Shown here: in pieces, positions 35,014-45,589 of the stretch
How the letters are laid out: each line of letters begins with the position of its first letter
Position numbering within the stretch: position 1 is the stretch's first letter
DNA from: G963720515 sp963720515
Lineage (GTDB): Bacteria > Actinomycetota > Thermoleophilia > Gaiellales > Gaiellaceae
Direction: 5' to 3'
Length of the DNA stretch: 64,000 nucleotides
Assembly: GCA_963720515.1 (NCBI GenBank)
Contig: OY970397.1
Span: 558,001-622,000 of the forward strand
Position numbers and translations under genes: made by a program
The notes under the pieces: model-generated
The model's input: the letters and a program-made list of their open reading frames with translations, nothing else
The model's database searches: none
What the model was told of the DNA's origin: nothing

Positions 35014-35859
35014 GTGACTCCACCACGGCCTGCGCGACGGCGCGGGCGAGCGCGCGAACGCGGGCGATGTAGGCGGCGCGCTCGGTCACGGAGACGGCGC
35101 CGCGCGCGTCGAGCAGGTTGAAGGTGTGCGACGCCTTGAGCACCTGGTCGTAGGCCGGCAGCGGCAGGCCGCGCTCGACGAGGTGGCGGCATTCGGCCTC
35201 GTGCTCCTCGAAGCGCCGCGTGAGGATGTCAACGGGCGCCTCCTCGAAGTTGTAGACGGACCACTGACGCTCGCTCTCCCGGTACACGTCGCCCCAGGTG
35301 ACGCCGGGCGCCCACACGAGGTCGAAGGCGGAGCTCTTGTCCTGGAGGAACATGGCAAGTCGCTCGAGGCCGTAGGTGATCTCCGCGGGGATCAAGTCGA
35401 GCTCGAGCCCGCCGAGCTGCTGGAAGTACGTGAACTGCGTGACCTCCATGCCGTCGCACCAGACCTCCCAGCCGAGGCCCCAGGCGCCGAGCGTCGGCCC
35501 CTCCCAGTCGTCCTCGACGAGCCGCACGTCGTGGCGGCGGAGGTCGATGCCGACCGCCTCGAGCGAGCCGAAGTAGAGGTCGAGCACGTCCGCGGGCGCC
35601 GGCTTCAGGACGACCTGGTACTGGAAGTAGTGCTGGAAGCGGTACGGGTTCTCGCCGTAGCGCCCGTCGGTCGGGCGGATGACCGGCTCGACGTACGCGG
35701 TCTTCCACGGGTCCGGGCCGAGGCAGCGGAGGAACGTCGCCGGATTGAAGGTGCCGGCGCCGACCTCGGTGTGGTACGGCTGGGCGAGGACGCAGCCGTA
35801 GTCGCCCCAGTAGCGCTCGAGCGCCGCGATCGTCTCCTGGTAGGTGGCGGGGCCGCCAT
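34994..35859 (-). CDS. glyQ: Glycyl-tRNA synthetase alpha subunit (start region frameshifted)
   Basis: Catalytic subunit of the two-chain GlyRS; conserved core TYQETIAALERYW, GCVLAQPYHTEVGAGTFNPATFLR, RPTDGRYGENPYRFQHYFQYQV and the late SHTFNLLDARGAVSVTERA. No ATG/GTG/TTG lies in the GlyQ frame after the preceding repeat. An ATG at 35859 in another frame has TAGGAT eight bases upstream, as in leaderless genes here, so I take it as the start with an indel in the first few codons (867-base span is off by one base). Operon with glyS. Confidence 0.85.
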
Positions 35860-35923
35860 GGGCCTCGATCCTACTGGCGTCGCCTGCCGGGATAGCGCGC
35901 CTGCGGCCGGGCGACAGAGATAG

Positions 35924-36038
35924 ACGCGCGTCTGATGAGGGCTCCCAACCCACCCCCAACCGCCACGATGCTAATCCGAAAATGCGCGCCGTGTCTGTCA
36001 CCGAAGTGCGCCGAATGTATGCCGACTCGTCCACAGCG
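35924..36038 (+). repeat. Dispersed intergenic repeat, copy E (full length)
   Basis: GCGCGTCTGATGAGGGCTCC opening, CAACCGCCACGATGCTAA middle (one base shorter than the other copies), core GTGTCTGTCACCGAAGTGCGCC and tail GCCGACTCGTCCACAG. It lies 19 bases past the recO stop and upstream of glyQ. Confidence 0.8.
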
Positions 36039-36056
36039 GGCGCCGACTGGCAGGGC

Positions 36057-36806
36057 TCAGCCCGAGCGCGCGAGTGTCCGCATGCGGAACCCGCCGTGGT
36101 ACTCGTAGGACTCCTCGATCACACGAAGCGTGTCGCGGCGTCCGCGCTCGGTCGCGCCGGCGGATTCCGACTCGGCGAGCGGCCGCTCGAGCAGCCCGCG
36201 GATCGCCTCGAAGCCCTCGGCGGAGACGGCCTGGGACCCGGCCTCGCACGTCGCGCACACGCCGCCGCCCGCCGCCGCCGAGAACCCGACGAGCGGCGTC
36301 TCCTCTCCGCAGGACGCGCACCCGGCGAGATGCGGGAGGTAGCCGGACAGCCAGAGGAGCTTCAGCTGGAAGGACAGGACGAGCGGATCGAGCGCCGGCT
36401 GGGCCGGGAGCGCGACGTTCACGTCGTCCAGCAGGTCGAGGAACCGGGTGAGTGCGTGGAACGCACGCGGGCTCTCGTCGCTCTCGAGGAAGAGCTTCAG
36501 CACCGCCTCGAGCCCGATGTGGCCGGCGGCCATCCGGTACGCGTCGGTGCGGCTCGCGTCGTGGGAGCGGACGAGGTGCGCGCCGGTCACGGTGTGCAGC
36601 TCGCCGCGTCCCTCGCGGAGCACCAGCTCGACGTGGCTGAACGGCTCGAGCCGGGCTCCGAAGCGCGAGCTCGTCTTGCGCGCTCCCTTTGCGATCGCGC
36701 CCACGCGGCCCCGCCCGAGGGTGAAGAGGTGGAGGATCCGGTCTGCCTCGCCGTAGCGGATCGAGCGCAGCACGACCGCCTCGGTCTTCCAGGCTGTGGC
36801 GGCCAC
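36057..36806 (-). CDS. recO: DNA repair protein RecO
   Basis: 249 residues: an N-terminal OB fold (TEAVVLRSIRYGEADRILHLFT, AKGARKTSSRFGARLEPFSHVEL), a helical bundle, and a C-terminal zinc finger (CASCG...CATC). RecO loads RecA with RecR at gaps. GTG 36806 is chosen because TACACT (36818-36813) is six bases upstream; a longer N-terminus is open but has no conserved sequence. Confidence 0.9.
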   Translation of the reverse strand: MAATAWKTEAVVLRSIRYGEADRILHLFTLGRGRVGAIAKGARKTSSRFGARLEPFSHVELVLREGRGELHTVTGAHLVRSHDASRTDAYRMAAGHIGLEAVLKLFLESDESPRAFHALTRFLDLLDDVNVALPAQPALDPLVLSFQLKLLWLSGYLPHLAGCASCGEETPLVGFSAAAGGGVCATCEAGSQAVSAEGFEAIRGLLERPLAESESAGATERGRRDTLRVIEESYEYHGGFRMRTLARSG

Positions 36807-36885
36807 CCGGCCAGTGTAGAGAGGGCCCCGGTGGCCCATGGGTGGAAATCTTCTGCCGCTCGGGTACGTTCCAGACCTGAAGGCG

Positions 36886-37137
36886 ATGGCGTCGATCCAG
36901 CTCTACACGACCGCCTGGTGCGGCCACTGCGTCCGCGCGAAGATGCTGCTGGACCAGCGCGGGGTCGACTACGACGAGATCCGGGTGGACGACGACCCGG
37001 CGTTCCGCGCGCATCTCGAGGAGCTGACCGGCGGCTGGACGGTGCCGCAGATCGTCATCGACGGCGAGCCGATCGGCGGCTTCGCGGAACTCACGGAGCT
37101 CGACCGCGCCGGCGGGCTGACCGAGCTCGCCGCCTGA
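36886..37137 (+). CDS. Glutaredoxin/mycoredoxin-like protein
   Basis: 83 residues, thioredoxin fold. The redox motif is WCGHC near residue 11, followed by the cis-Pro motif TVPQIVIDGEPIGGF. Probably a cytoplasmic disulfide reductase; mycoredoxins use mycothiol, but the thiol used here cannot be told. ATG 36886 gives the canonical N-terminus and has AAGG just upstream; TACGTT at 36865-36870 is a possible -10. Confidence 0.85.
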   Translation: MASIQLYTTAWCGHCVRAKMLLDQRGVDYDEIRVDDDPAFRAHLEELTGGWTVPQIVIDGEPIGGFAELTELDRAGGLTELAA

Positions 37138-37150
37138 CCTCGCGCGCCGC

Positions 37151-37972
37151 TCAGGCGTGCTGGCAGGTCGGGCAGAACCACGTGCCGCGGCCTGCGACTC
37201 GCGTCTTCGCGATCGGCGTGCCGCAGCGGTCACACGGCTCGCCGCCGCGGCCGTAGACGTGGAACTCGTGCTGCATGCGGCCGCTGCGTCCGCCCGGGTC
37301 ACGGTAGTCGCGGAGCGTCGAGCCCTGGCGGTCGATCGCCGCTCTCAGCACCGCCCGGACGGCGCGCCGCAGGGCGGCGACCTCGTCGTGGTCGAGCTCC
37401 CCGGCCGGCCGCATCGGGTTGATCCGCGCCCGCCAGAGCGCCTCGTCCGCGTAGATGTTCCCGACGCCGGCGACCGCCCGCTGGTCGAGGAGCGCACCCT
37501 TGATCGGTGCCCGCCGTCCTTCGAGCGCCTTGGCGAAGACCGCGGTCGTGAACCCCGGGGCGAGCGGCTCCCCGCCGATCCGCTCTGCCAGGTAGCCGTC
37601 CACCTCGCCCGGCTCGAGCAGGAGCCACGTGCCGAAGCGCCGGACGTCGCGGTAGGCGACATCCGAGCCGTCGTCTAGCCTGATTCGTGCTCGCTGATAC
37701 GGATCGCCCGCCTCCGGCGCCGGGTGCTGAAAGCTCCCGGTCATGCGCAAATGGACGAGGAGGTGGCGTCCGCTCGCGAACTCGAAAATCAAATACTTGC
37801 CGCGACGACGAACGTCGACGACGTCCTCTCCCTGGAGCTCGGCGGCGACCGCGTCGGGCGACTCGGGACGGGTCAGCCGGCCGTCCTCGATCGTGACGCC
37901 CTCGAAGCGCCTCCCCGCGAGACCGGGCGCGAGCCGGGAGCGGATCGTCTCGACCTCGGGGAGCTCGGGCAT
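37151..37972 (-). CDS. mutM: Formamidopyrimidine-DNA glycosylase
   Basis: 273 residues, full length. The catalytic N-terminus PELPEVETIRS (Pro nucleophile), GKYLIFEF, the helix-two-turn-helix (VAGVGNIYADEALWRA) and a C-terminal zinc finger (CDRC...CPTC) are all intact. It removes 8-oxoguanine and opened purines and nicks the DNA. TAAGCT (37984-37979) is six bases before the ATG. Confidence 0.93.
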   Translation of the reverse strand: MPELPEVETIRSRLAPGLAGRRFEGVTIEDGRLTRPESPDAVAAELQGEDVVDVRRRGKYLIFEFASGRHLLVHLRMTGSFQHPAPEAGDPYQRARIRLDDGSDVAYRDVRRFGTWLLLEPGEVDGYLAERIGGEPLAPGFTTAVFAKALEGRRAPIKGALLDQRAVAGVGNIYADEALWRARINPMRPAGELDHDEVAALRRAVRAVLRAAIDRQGSTLRDYRDPGGRSGRMQHEFHVYGRGGEPCDRCGTPIAKTRVAGRGTWFCPTCQHA

Positions 37973-38010
37973 GCCGAGAGCTTAGGCCCGGAAATGGCCG
38001 CCGCGAAGGG

Positions 38011-39177
38011 CTAGGGACGGACGATCGGCTCGCCGGGGAGCTGACGCCCCGGATCCCGGCCGCCGAGCCACGCGTTCACGGTCGCCCCGACGTCCGCGAA
38101 CTCGCCCCCGTGGAACCGGCCGTTCGCGTTGTGCCCCTCGACGTACGCGAGCAGGAGCGCGTGCTCCCGCGAGTGGTCGGTGCTCGGGGTCGTCGGGTCG
38201 CACCCGTGGTCGGAGGTCAGGACGAAGAGGTCGCCCGCGCGAAGCTCGCCGAGGAGGTCGAACAGCCGCCGGTCGAAGTCCTGGAGGCACCGGTGGAAGT
38301 TCTCCGGGTCGTTCCGGTGGCCCCAGAGCGTGTCGGTCTCGACGAGGTTCGTGAACACGAGCCCGGCGTCGATCGTCCGGAGGAGCTCCTCGGTCTTCGC
38401 GATGCCCTCGACGTTCGACTTCGTCGGGTGGGACTCGTCGATGCCGACGCCGGCGAAGATGTCGTGGATCTTCCCCACGCCGTGCACGGGCGACCCCGCC
38501 TCGCGGACGAGCGTCAGGTAGTTCGGCTGCCGCGGCTCGAGTGACCAGTCGCGCCGCCCGTCCGTGCGCACGTACGAGCCGGGCTCGCCCGTGAACGGCC
38601 GCGCGATCACGCGTCCAACCGCATGCCGGCCCGTGAGGATCCTGCGGGCGATCTCGCACGCCTCGTAGAGCTCCTCGACCGGGATCGTGTCCTCGTGCGC
38701 CGCGAGCTGGAACACGGAATCGGCGGAGGTGTAGACGATCCACTTGCCGGTCTTCTGGTGCTCCTCGCCGAGCTCCTGGATGATCTCGGTGCCGGACGCC
38801 GGCTTGTTGCCGATCACGCCGCGGCCGGTCTTGTGCGCGAACTCCTCGATCACCTCGAACGGGAACCCGTGCGGATATGTGGGCATGGGCTCGGGCGTCA
38901 CGATCCCGACGAGCTCCCAGTGGCCGGTCGTCGTGTCCTTGCCCTTGGACCGCTCGACGAGACGCCCGGCGATCGCCGGGGCACCGGGTTGAGGCCGGCA
39001 GCCCTCGAGCTCTTCGACGTTTCCGAGTCCGAGCGCCTCCAGGTTCGGAAGATCCAGCCCACCGACTGCGCGTGCCACGTTGCCGAGGGTGTCCGAGCCT
39101 TCGTCGCCGTACTCCGCCGCGTCAGGCAGGGCTCCGACTCCAACCGCGTCCAGCACGATCACGCAGGCGCGCGGCAT
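38011..39177 (-). CDS. deoB: Phosphopentomutase
   Basis: 388 residues of the alkaline-phosphatase-like superfamily: VIVLDAVGVGALPDAAEYGDEGSDTLGN (metal and phosphoacceptor site), TTGHWE, ADSVFQLAAHED and LTSDHGCDPTTPSTDHSRE (metal ligands). It interconverts ribose/deoxyribose 1- and 5-phosphates in nucleoside salvage. TAGAAT (39192-39187) lies nine bases before the ATG and overlaps the -10 of the divergent small gene. Confidence 0.93.
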   Translation of the reverse strand: MPRACVIVLDAVGVGALPDAAEYGDEGSDTLGNVARAVGGLDLPNLEALGLGNVEELEGCRPQPGAPAIAGRLVERSKGKDTTTGHWELVGIVTPEPMPTYPHGFPFEVIEEFAHKTGRGVIGNKPASGTEIIQELGEEHQKTGKWIVYTSADSVFQLAAHEDTIPVEELYEACEIARRILTGRHAVGRVIARPFTGEPGSYVRTDGRRDWSLEPRQPNYLTLVREAGSPVHGVGKIHDIFAGVGIDESHPTKSNVEGIAKTEELLRTIDAGLVFTNLVETDTLWGHRNDPENFHRCLQDFDRRLFDLLGELRAGDLFVLTSDHGCDPTTPSTDHSREHALLLAYVEGHNANGRFHGGEFADVGATVNAWLGGRDPGRQLPGEPIVRP

Positions 39178-39185
39178 GGTGCCGC

Positions 39186-39192
39186 TATTCTA
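39186..39192. promoter_or_regulatory. Bidirectional -10 element, deoB / small membrane gene
   Basis: Heptamer TATTCTA: TATTCT on the plus strand nine bases before ATG 39201, and TAGAAT on the minus strand nine bases before the deoB ATG. The arrangement is symmetric. Confidence 0.6.
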
Positions 39193-39200
39193 GTGGGCGG

Positions 39201-39347
39201 ATGAACACCTTCTTCGGGCTCCTGGGAATGATCGTGTGGATCGTCGGCGTCATCGGCATCGCGGCGGGCGTCACGTATGTCGTGGTCAAGCTGAGCCCGG
39301 GCAAGAAGGACAAGCCGCCGGCGCCGAGCGCCGATTCCGGCTCCTAG
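39201..39347 (+). CDS. Small single-pass membrane protein (48 aa)
   Basis: 48 residues: a hydrophobic segment (residues 4-29, FFGLLGMIVWIVGVIGIAAG) followed by a short Lys/Pro/Ser-rich cytoplasmic tail (KLSPGKKDKPPAPSADSGS). No family recognised. The symmetric leaderless promoter shared with deoB supports expression. It converges with ald, overlapping its stop by four bases. Confidence 0.65.
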   Translation: MNTFFGLLGMIVWIVGVIGIAAGVTYVVVKLSPGKKDKPPAPSADSGS

Positions 39348-40472
39348 ACGGGCTCGAGCGGCAGGACGTCTTCGAGCGGCGAGTACTCGAGGCCGTGTGC
39401 CTCGGCGACTGCCTCGTACGTCAGGCGCCCCTCGACCACGTTCACGCCGCGTGCGAGCGACCGGTCCGTCGCGATCGCGTCGCGCACGCCCTGGTCCGCG
39501 ATCGCCTCGACGTACGGGAGCGTCACGTTCGTGAGCGCGTGCGTCGACGTGATCGGCACGGCACCGGGCATGTTCGAGACGCAGTAGTGGATGACGCCGT
39601 CGACCGTGTACACGGGATCGGAGTGCGTGGTCGGCCGTGAGGTCTCGAAGCAGCCGCCCTGGTCGATCGACGACGTCGGCAGACCACCGAGCCGGCCTTC
39701 ATCGCGGTGATCATCTCGGCGCGTCACGAGCTTGGGGGCCTTCGCGCCCGGGATGAGGACGGCGCCGATCACGACGTCCGCCTCGAGCACCGAGCGCTCG
39801 ACCTCGAGCGCGCTCGACATGACCAGCTCGACGCGGCCCGAGAGGATCTCCTCCAGGTGCCGCAGCCGGTTCACGGAGCGGTCGAGGATCCGCACGTGCG
39901 CGCCGAGGCCGAGCGCGATGACCGCGGAGTTGTAGCCCACCATCCCGCCGCCGAGGACGACGACGCGCCCCGGCGGGACGCCCGCGACGCCGCCGAGGAG
40001 CAGCCCGCGGCCGCCGAGCGGCTTCTCGAGGAAGTTCGCGCCCGCCTGCGCGGCGAGACGCCCGGCGACCTCGCTCATCGGCGCGAGCAGCGGAAGCTGG
40101 CGGTCGTCGGTCTCGACGGTCTCATACGCGATCGCCGTCGTCCCGCTCTCGAGGAGCGCGCGCGTCAGGTCGGCGTCGGCGGCGAGGTGGAGGTACGTGA
40201 AGAGCACCTGGCCCTCGCGGAGCCGGCCGTACTCGGACGCGATCGGCTCCTTGACCTTGAGGAGCAGGTCGGCCTGCTCCCACACGTCGTCGGCGGAGAG
40301 GAGCTGCAGCGCCCACCGCCGCGTACTCCTCGTCCGAAAATGCGCTCCCGGCGCCGGCGCCCGCTTCGACAAGCACCTCGTGTCCGTGCTGGCCGACTTC
40401 CCGCGCGCCCGCGGGCGTCAGCGCGACGCGGTACTCGTCCGGCTTGATCTCCTTGACGACGCCGACTCGCAT
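39344..40472 (-). CDS. ald: Alanine dehydrogenase (four apparent single-base insertions)
   Basis: Oxidative deamination of L-alanine to pyruvate with NAD+. N-terminus RVGVVKEIKPDEYRVALTP, Rossmann motif VVVLGGGMVGYNSAVIALGLGA and the late GVIHYCVSNMPGAVPITST are conserved but in different frames. One extra base near 40.31 kb and three within 39.66-39.73 kb would explain all breaks; between the latter, MITAMKAGSV is readable only in another frame. Removing four bases restores 374 residues, the normal length. TATCGT (40487-40482) is nine bases before the ATG. Confidence 0.85.
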
Positions 40473-40515
40473 GGCGCGCCAACGATATCGCCCTCAGGGC
40501 GTCAGGTGAACTGGG

Positions 40516-41627
40516 TCAGCCGCGCGCGGCGTCGAGCAGCGCGAGCGTGACGTCCACCATGGACTCGAGATCCACGACCGAGATGTGCTCGTCGGCGCTG
40601 TGGATCCGCGTCATCCCGTTCGCGAGGTTCGCGCACGGCAGGCCGCGCGCGTTGAAGACGTTCGCGTCCGCCCCGCCCCCCGCGTCGACGGCCCGCGGCT
40701 CGAATCCCGACGCCGAGAGCGCCGTGAACGCCAGGCGCAGCGGCAGGTCGTCCGGGCCGAGCCGGTAGCCCGAGTACTTGTCCTCGAGCGTCACGTCGAC
40801 CTCGCACTCGGCGAGCGATGCGGCGAACGTGAGGCTGTCCACCATCTCCTGGACGAGCTCGCGGAGCTTCCGCGGATCGTGCGAGCGCGCCTCGGCGACG
40901 ATGCTGCAGCGCTCCGGGACGATGTTGCGCGCCGTGCCGCCCGCGATCGTCCCGACGTTCGCGGTCGTCTCGTGGTCGATCCGGCCGAGGCGCAGGTCGG
41001 CGATCGCGCGCGCGGCCGCGGCGATCGCGGAGCGGCCCTCCTCCGGATGCATCCCCGCGTGCGCGGCCCGGCCGCGGAAGAGCGCGTCGACCGACGTGGA
41101 GTACGGCGCCGCGCCGACGACCTCGCCGATCGGCCCGGCGTGGTCGTAGACGAACCCGACGGGCGACTCGAGCGCGGCGGGGTCGAGCTCCTTGGCGCCC
41201 TCGAGCCCGGTCTCCTCCTTCGGCGTGAAGACGAGCTCGATCCCCGCGTGCGCGCGGCCCTCGTCGCCGGATCCGGCGCACGGCCTCGAGCATCACCGCG
41301 ACCGCCGCCTTGTCGTCCGCGCCGAGGATCGTCCCGGCGGAGTTCCGCACGACGCCGTCCTCGACGACGGGCTCGATCGCCGCCGTCGGCGGCACGGTGT
41401 CGAGGTGCGCGCAGAGGAAGATCGGCGGTGCCGCCCCCGTTGGTCGCCGGCACGCGCGCGACGATGTTCCCCATCGTGCTCCCGATGCGGGCGCCGGCGT
41501 CGTCCTCGGTCGCCTCGAGCCCAAGCGCCGAGAGCTCGGCGAGCACCCGGTCTGCGACGGCGCGTTCCTCGCCCGGAGGGCTGGGGATCGCGGCGAGCTC
41601 GCAGAAGAGATCGACGACGTCGGCCAC
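40516..41627 (-). CDS. M20-family peptidase, PepT-like (two apparent insertions)
   Basis: Zinc aminoacylase/peptidase fold. In order: LFCELAAIPSPPGEER, then (next frame) FLCAHLDTVPP and GADDKAAVAVMLEA with metal-binding His and Asp, then (third frame) FTPKEETGLEGAK with the catalytic Glu and a dimerisation domain (MHPEEGRSAI, IAGGTARNIVPE). One extra base near 41.44 kb and one near 41.27 kb restore 369 residues. Resembles tripeptidase T-like proteins; substrate unproven. GTG start with TAGGAT (41641-41636) eight bases upstream. Confidence 0.75.
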
Positions 41628-41645
41628 GACCGTCGATCCTAGTGG

Positions 41646-43294
<1,649 letters not shown>

Positions 43295-43383
43295 AGAGGA
43301 AATCCCGTGCCTCGGATCACGGGAGATCAGCGTACCAGTCCCTCGCGACGGCGACGGAAAATCGTGGCGGGCGGCTCCGATTC

Positions 43384-43490
43384 ACGCGCGTCTGATGAGG
43401 GCTCCCAACCCACCCCCAACCAGCCATGATGCTACTCCCGAAAGCCGCACGTGTCTGCCACGGAACCGTGCCGAAACCTGTGCCGATCGG
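43384..43490 (+). repeat. Dispersed intergenic repeat, copy F (full length)
   Basis: GCGCGTCTGATGAGGGCTCC opening, AACCAGCCATGATGCTA middle, GCACGTGTCTGCCACGGAAC core and a degraded tail (TGTGCCGATCGG). The right arm of the second stem is altered (CCGTGCC), so pairing is weaker than in copies A-C. It lies just past the stop of the SRPBCC gene (minus strand), upstream of pyrG. Confidence 0.75.
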
Positions 43491-43498
43491 CCGGCGGC

Positions 43499-43924
43499 TC
43501 AGAGTGTGTCGGCCGTCTGGGAGAGGGCGTGCAGCCGGGCGAGCGCCTGCCGCGGGAGGTCGCGCGCGCCCTCGAGCGCGAGGCGCCACCAGGTCCCGTC
43601 CACCCAGGCTCGCGCGGCCGTCCCGCCGTCCGGTGAGTTGCGGAGCGAGATGCCCGCGTCGAACTTCTGCTGCGTGTCGTACCAGGCGAGCTCGAGTCCA
43701 GGGTCGACGAGCTTGATCACGATCAGGCCCTCGCCGCCCGGGCTGCGAAGGAGCCCAGGCGCCCGGCTCCGCGTCACGCGCCAGCGTGCGTTCGGCGCGA
43801 GGCCGAGCCGGTCCGGGTGCGCGCCCGAGTAGCCCGGCCACCAGTCGGCCAGGTGGTACGGCTCCGAGACGAGCGCCCACACGTCCGCCCGGGGCGACTC
43901 GATCTGCCGCGTCGCCTCGATCAC
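43499..43924 (-). CDS. SRPBCC (START/Bet v1-like) protein
   Basis: 141 residues with the polyketide-cyclase/dehydrase pattern: RQIESPRADVWALVSEPYHLADWWPGYSG, the strand VIKLVDPGLELAWYDT and a C-terminal amphipathic helix. These bind hydrophobic ligands; ligand unknown. GTG start overlaps the recN stop by four bases (GTGA), so it is co-translated with recN. Confidence 0.7.
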   Translation of the reverse strand: MIEATRQIESPRADVWALVSEPYHLADWWPGYSGAHPDRLGLAPNARWRVTRSRAPGLLRSPGGEGLIVIKLVDPGLELAWYDTQQKFDAGISLRNSPDGGTAARAWVDGTWWRLALEGARDLPRQALARLHALSQTADTL

Positions 43925-45589
43925 GCGTCGCGGCGCCGTTCGGTGCCAGGCGCGACCGTCGCGAGGAACTCGGCGCCCCCGAGCATCCGCTCGAGCTCGG
44001 CGCGGCGCTCGTCCTCGCCGAGTCGGGCGATCTGCGTGTGCGTCGGGTCGCCCTGCACCTTCTCCACCCGGAAGTGCACGCCGGCAACGCTCGCGATCTG
44101 CGGCAGATGCGTGATCGTCAGCACCTGCGCGCGCTCCGCGAGCCCGCCCAGCGCCTCGGCGACCGCGTGCGCGGTCTCGCCGCCGACGCCCGCGTCGATC
44201 TCGTCGAACACGATCGTCGGCTCCCCCGCTCCGGCATGCGCCACCGTGCGCAGCGCGAGCGCGACGCGCGAGAGCTCGCCTCCCGACGCGGTCTCAGCGA
44301 CCGGCGCGAACGGCATCCCCTCGTTCGGGCGCACCATGAAGGCCGCCTCGTCCGATCCCGCTCGGGCCGGCGGCCCGCTCCCGCAGGTCGACCCGGAAGT
44401 CTCCCCCGCCCATCGCGAGCCCGGCGAGTGCGCCCTGCACCGCGCGCGCGAACGGCTCGGCCTCCGAGCGTCTTGCGTCCGCGAGCGCGCCGCCGAGCTC
44501 GGCCACGCGAGCCTCCGCCTCCACGAGCGCGCTCTCCGCGCCCGCGAGCGGATCCGCCCCTGATGCGACCGCCTCGAGCTCCGCCCTGGCCTCGCCCGCC
44601 TGGGCGAGCAGCTCGTCGTAGCCGGCGGCGCCGAACCGCCGCTTGGCCTCGGCGATCCGGTCGAGCTCCGCCTCGATCTCCTCCTGGCGTCCGGGCTCGG
44701 CCTCGAGCGACGCGAGGAAGCCGCGCAGCGTCGAGGCCGCCTCGCGCAGGCGAACCTCCGCGTCGTCGAGCTCCTCGGCGACCGTCACGAGCTCCGGCGC
44801 GAGGTCGGCGACGGGCGCGAGCGCCACCACCGCGCGGGCTGCGAGGTCGGCCGAGCCGTCCGCCTCGCCCTCGGGCGCGAGCGCCTCGGCGGCGTCGGCG
44901 GCGGCCGCCGCCAGATCGGTCACGTGCCGGAGCCGCTCGCGCGCCAGGCGCAGCCGCTCCTCCCCGCCCTCCTCGAAGCCCTCCGTCCGCGCGACCAGCT
45001 CCTCGAGCTCCGCGAGCCGCGCCTCACGCCCGGCCGCAGCCTCCGCGAGCTCGTCGCGGCGCCGCCGGGCGGCGGTCAGGTCGCGCCACGCGTGCTGGAG
45101 CTCCGCGCGGCGGCGCAGCTGGTCGTCGCCCACGAACGCGTCGAGGAGGTCGAGCTGGAACGACGGGCGGGCAAGCCGGCGCTGCTCGAACTGGCCCGAC
45201 ATCGCGAGGAGCCGCTCGACGAGCGTCGCGAGCTCCTCGCGCGGGACGCTCCGCCCCCACGCGTACGCGCGCGTGCGCCCGTCCGCGAAGACGCGCCGCG
45301 CTGCCACGAGCGACCGCTCGTCCTCGGGCCGCAGCTCGGCGATCGACGCGAGCTCGGGGCCGTCGAGGACGCCGTCCGGGAGGTCGAGCTCGGCCTCGAC
45401 GTACGCCTCCTCGGCCGCCGGCCCGACGTACCCCGCGTCGCCGCGCGCACCGAGCAGGAGCCCGAGCGCCTGGGCGAGGATCGTCTTCCCCGCGCCCGTC
45501 TCGCCGGTCACCGCGTTCAGGCCGGGCCCGAACGCGAGGTCGGCCTCGCGGATCAGCACGAAGTTCTCGATGCGGAGCGTGCGCAGCAC
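43921..45589 (-). CDS. recN: DNA repair protein RecN (one apparent insertion)
   Basis: SMC-like ATPase for double-strand break repair. Walker A region LNAVTGETGAGKTILAQAL near the N-terminus, long coiled coils, then the C-terminal signature ASGGELSRVALALRT, IVFDEIDAGVGG (Walker B) and ITHLPQIAS in another frame. One extra base near 44.36 kb, between LRERAAGPSG and MVRPNEGMPF, restores 555 residues. GTG start shares a base with the nadK TAG (TAGTG). No LexA box was seen upstream. Confidence 0.88.
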
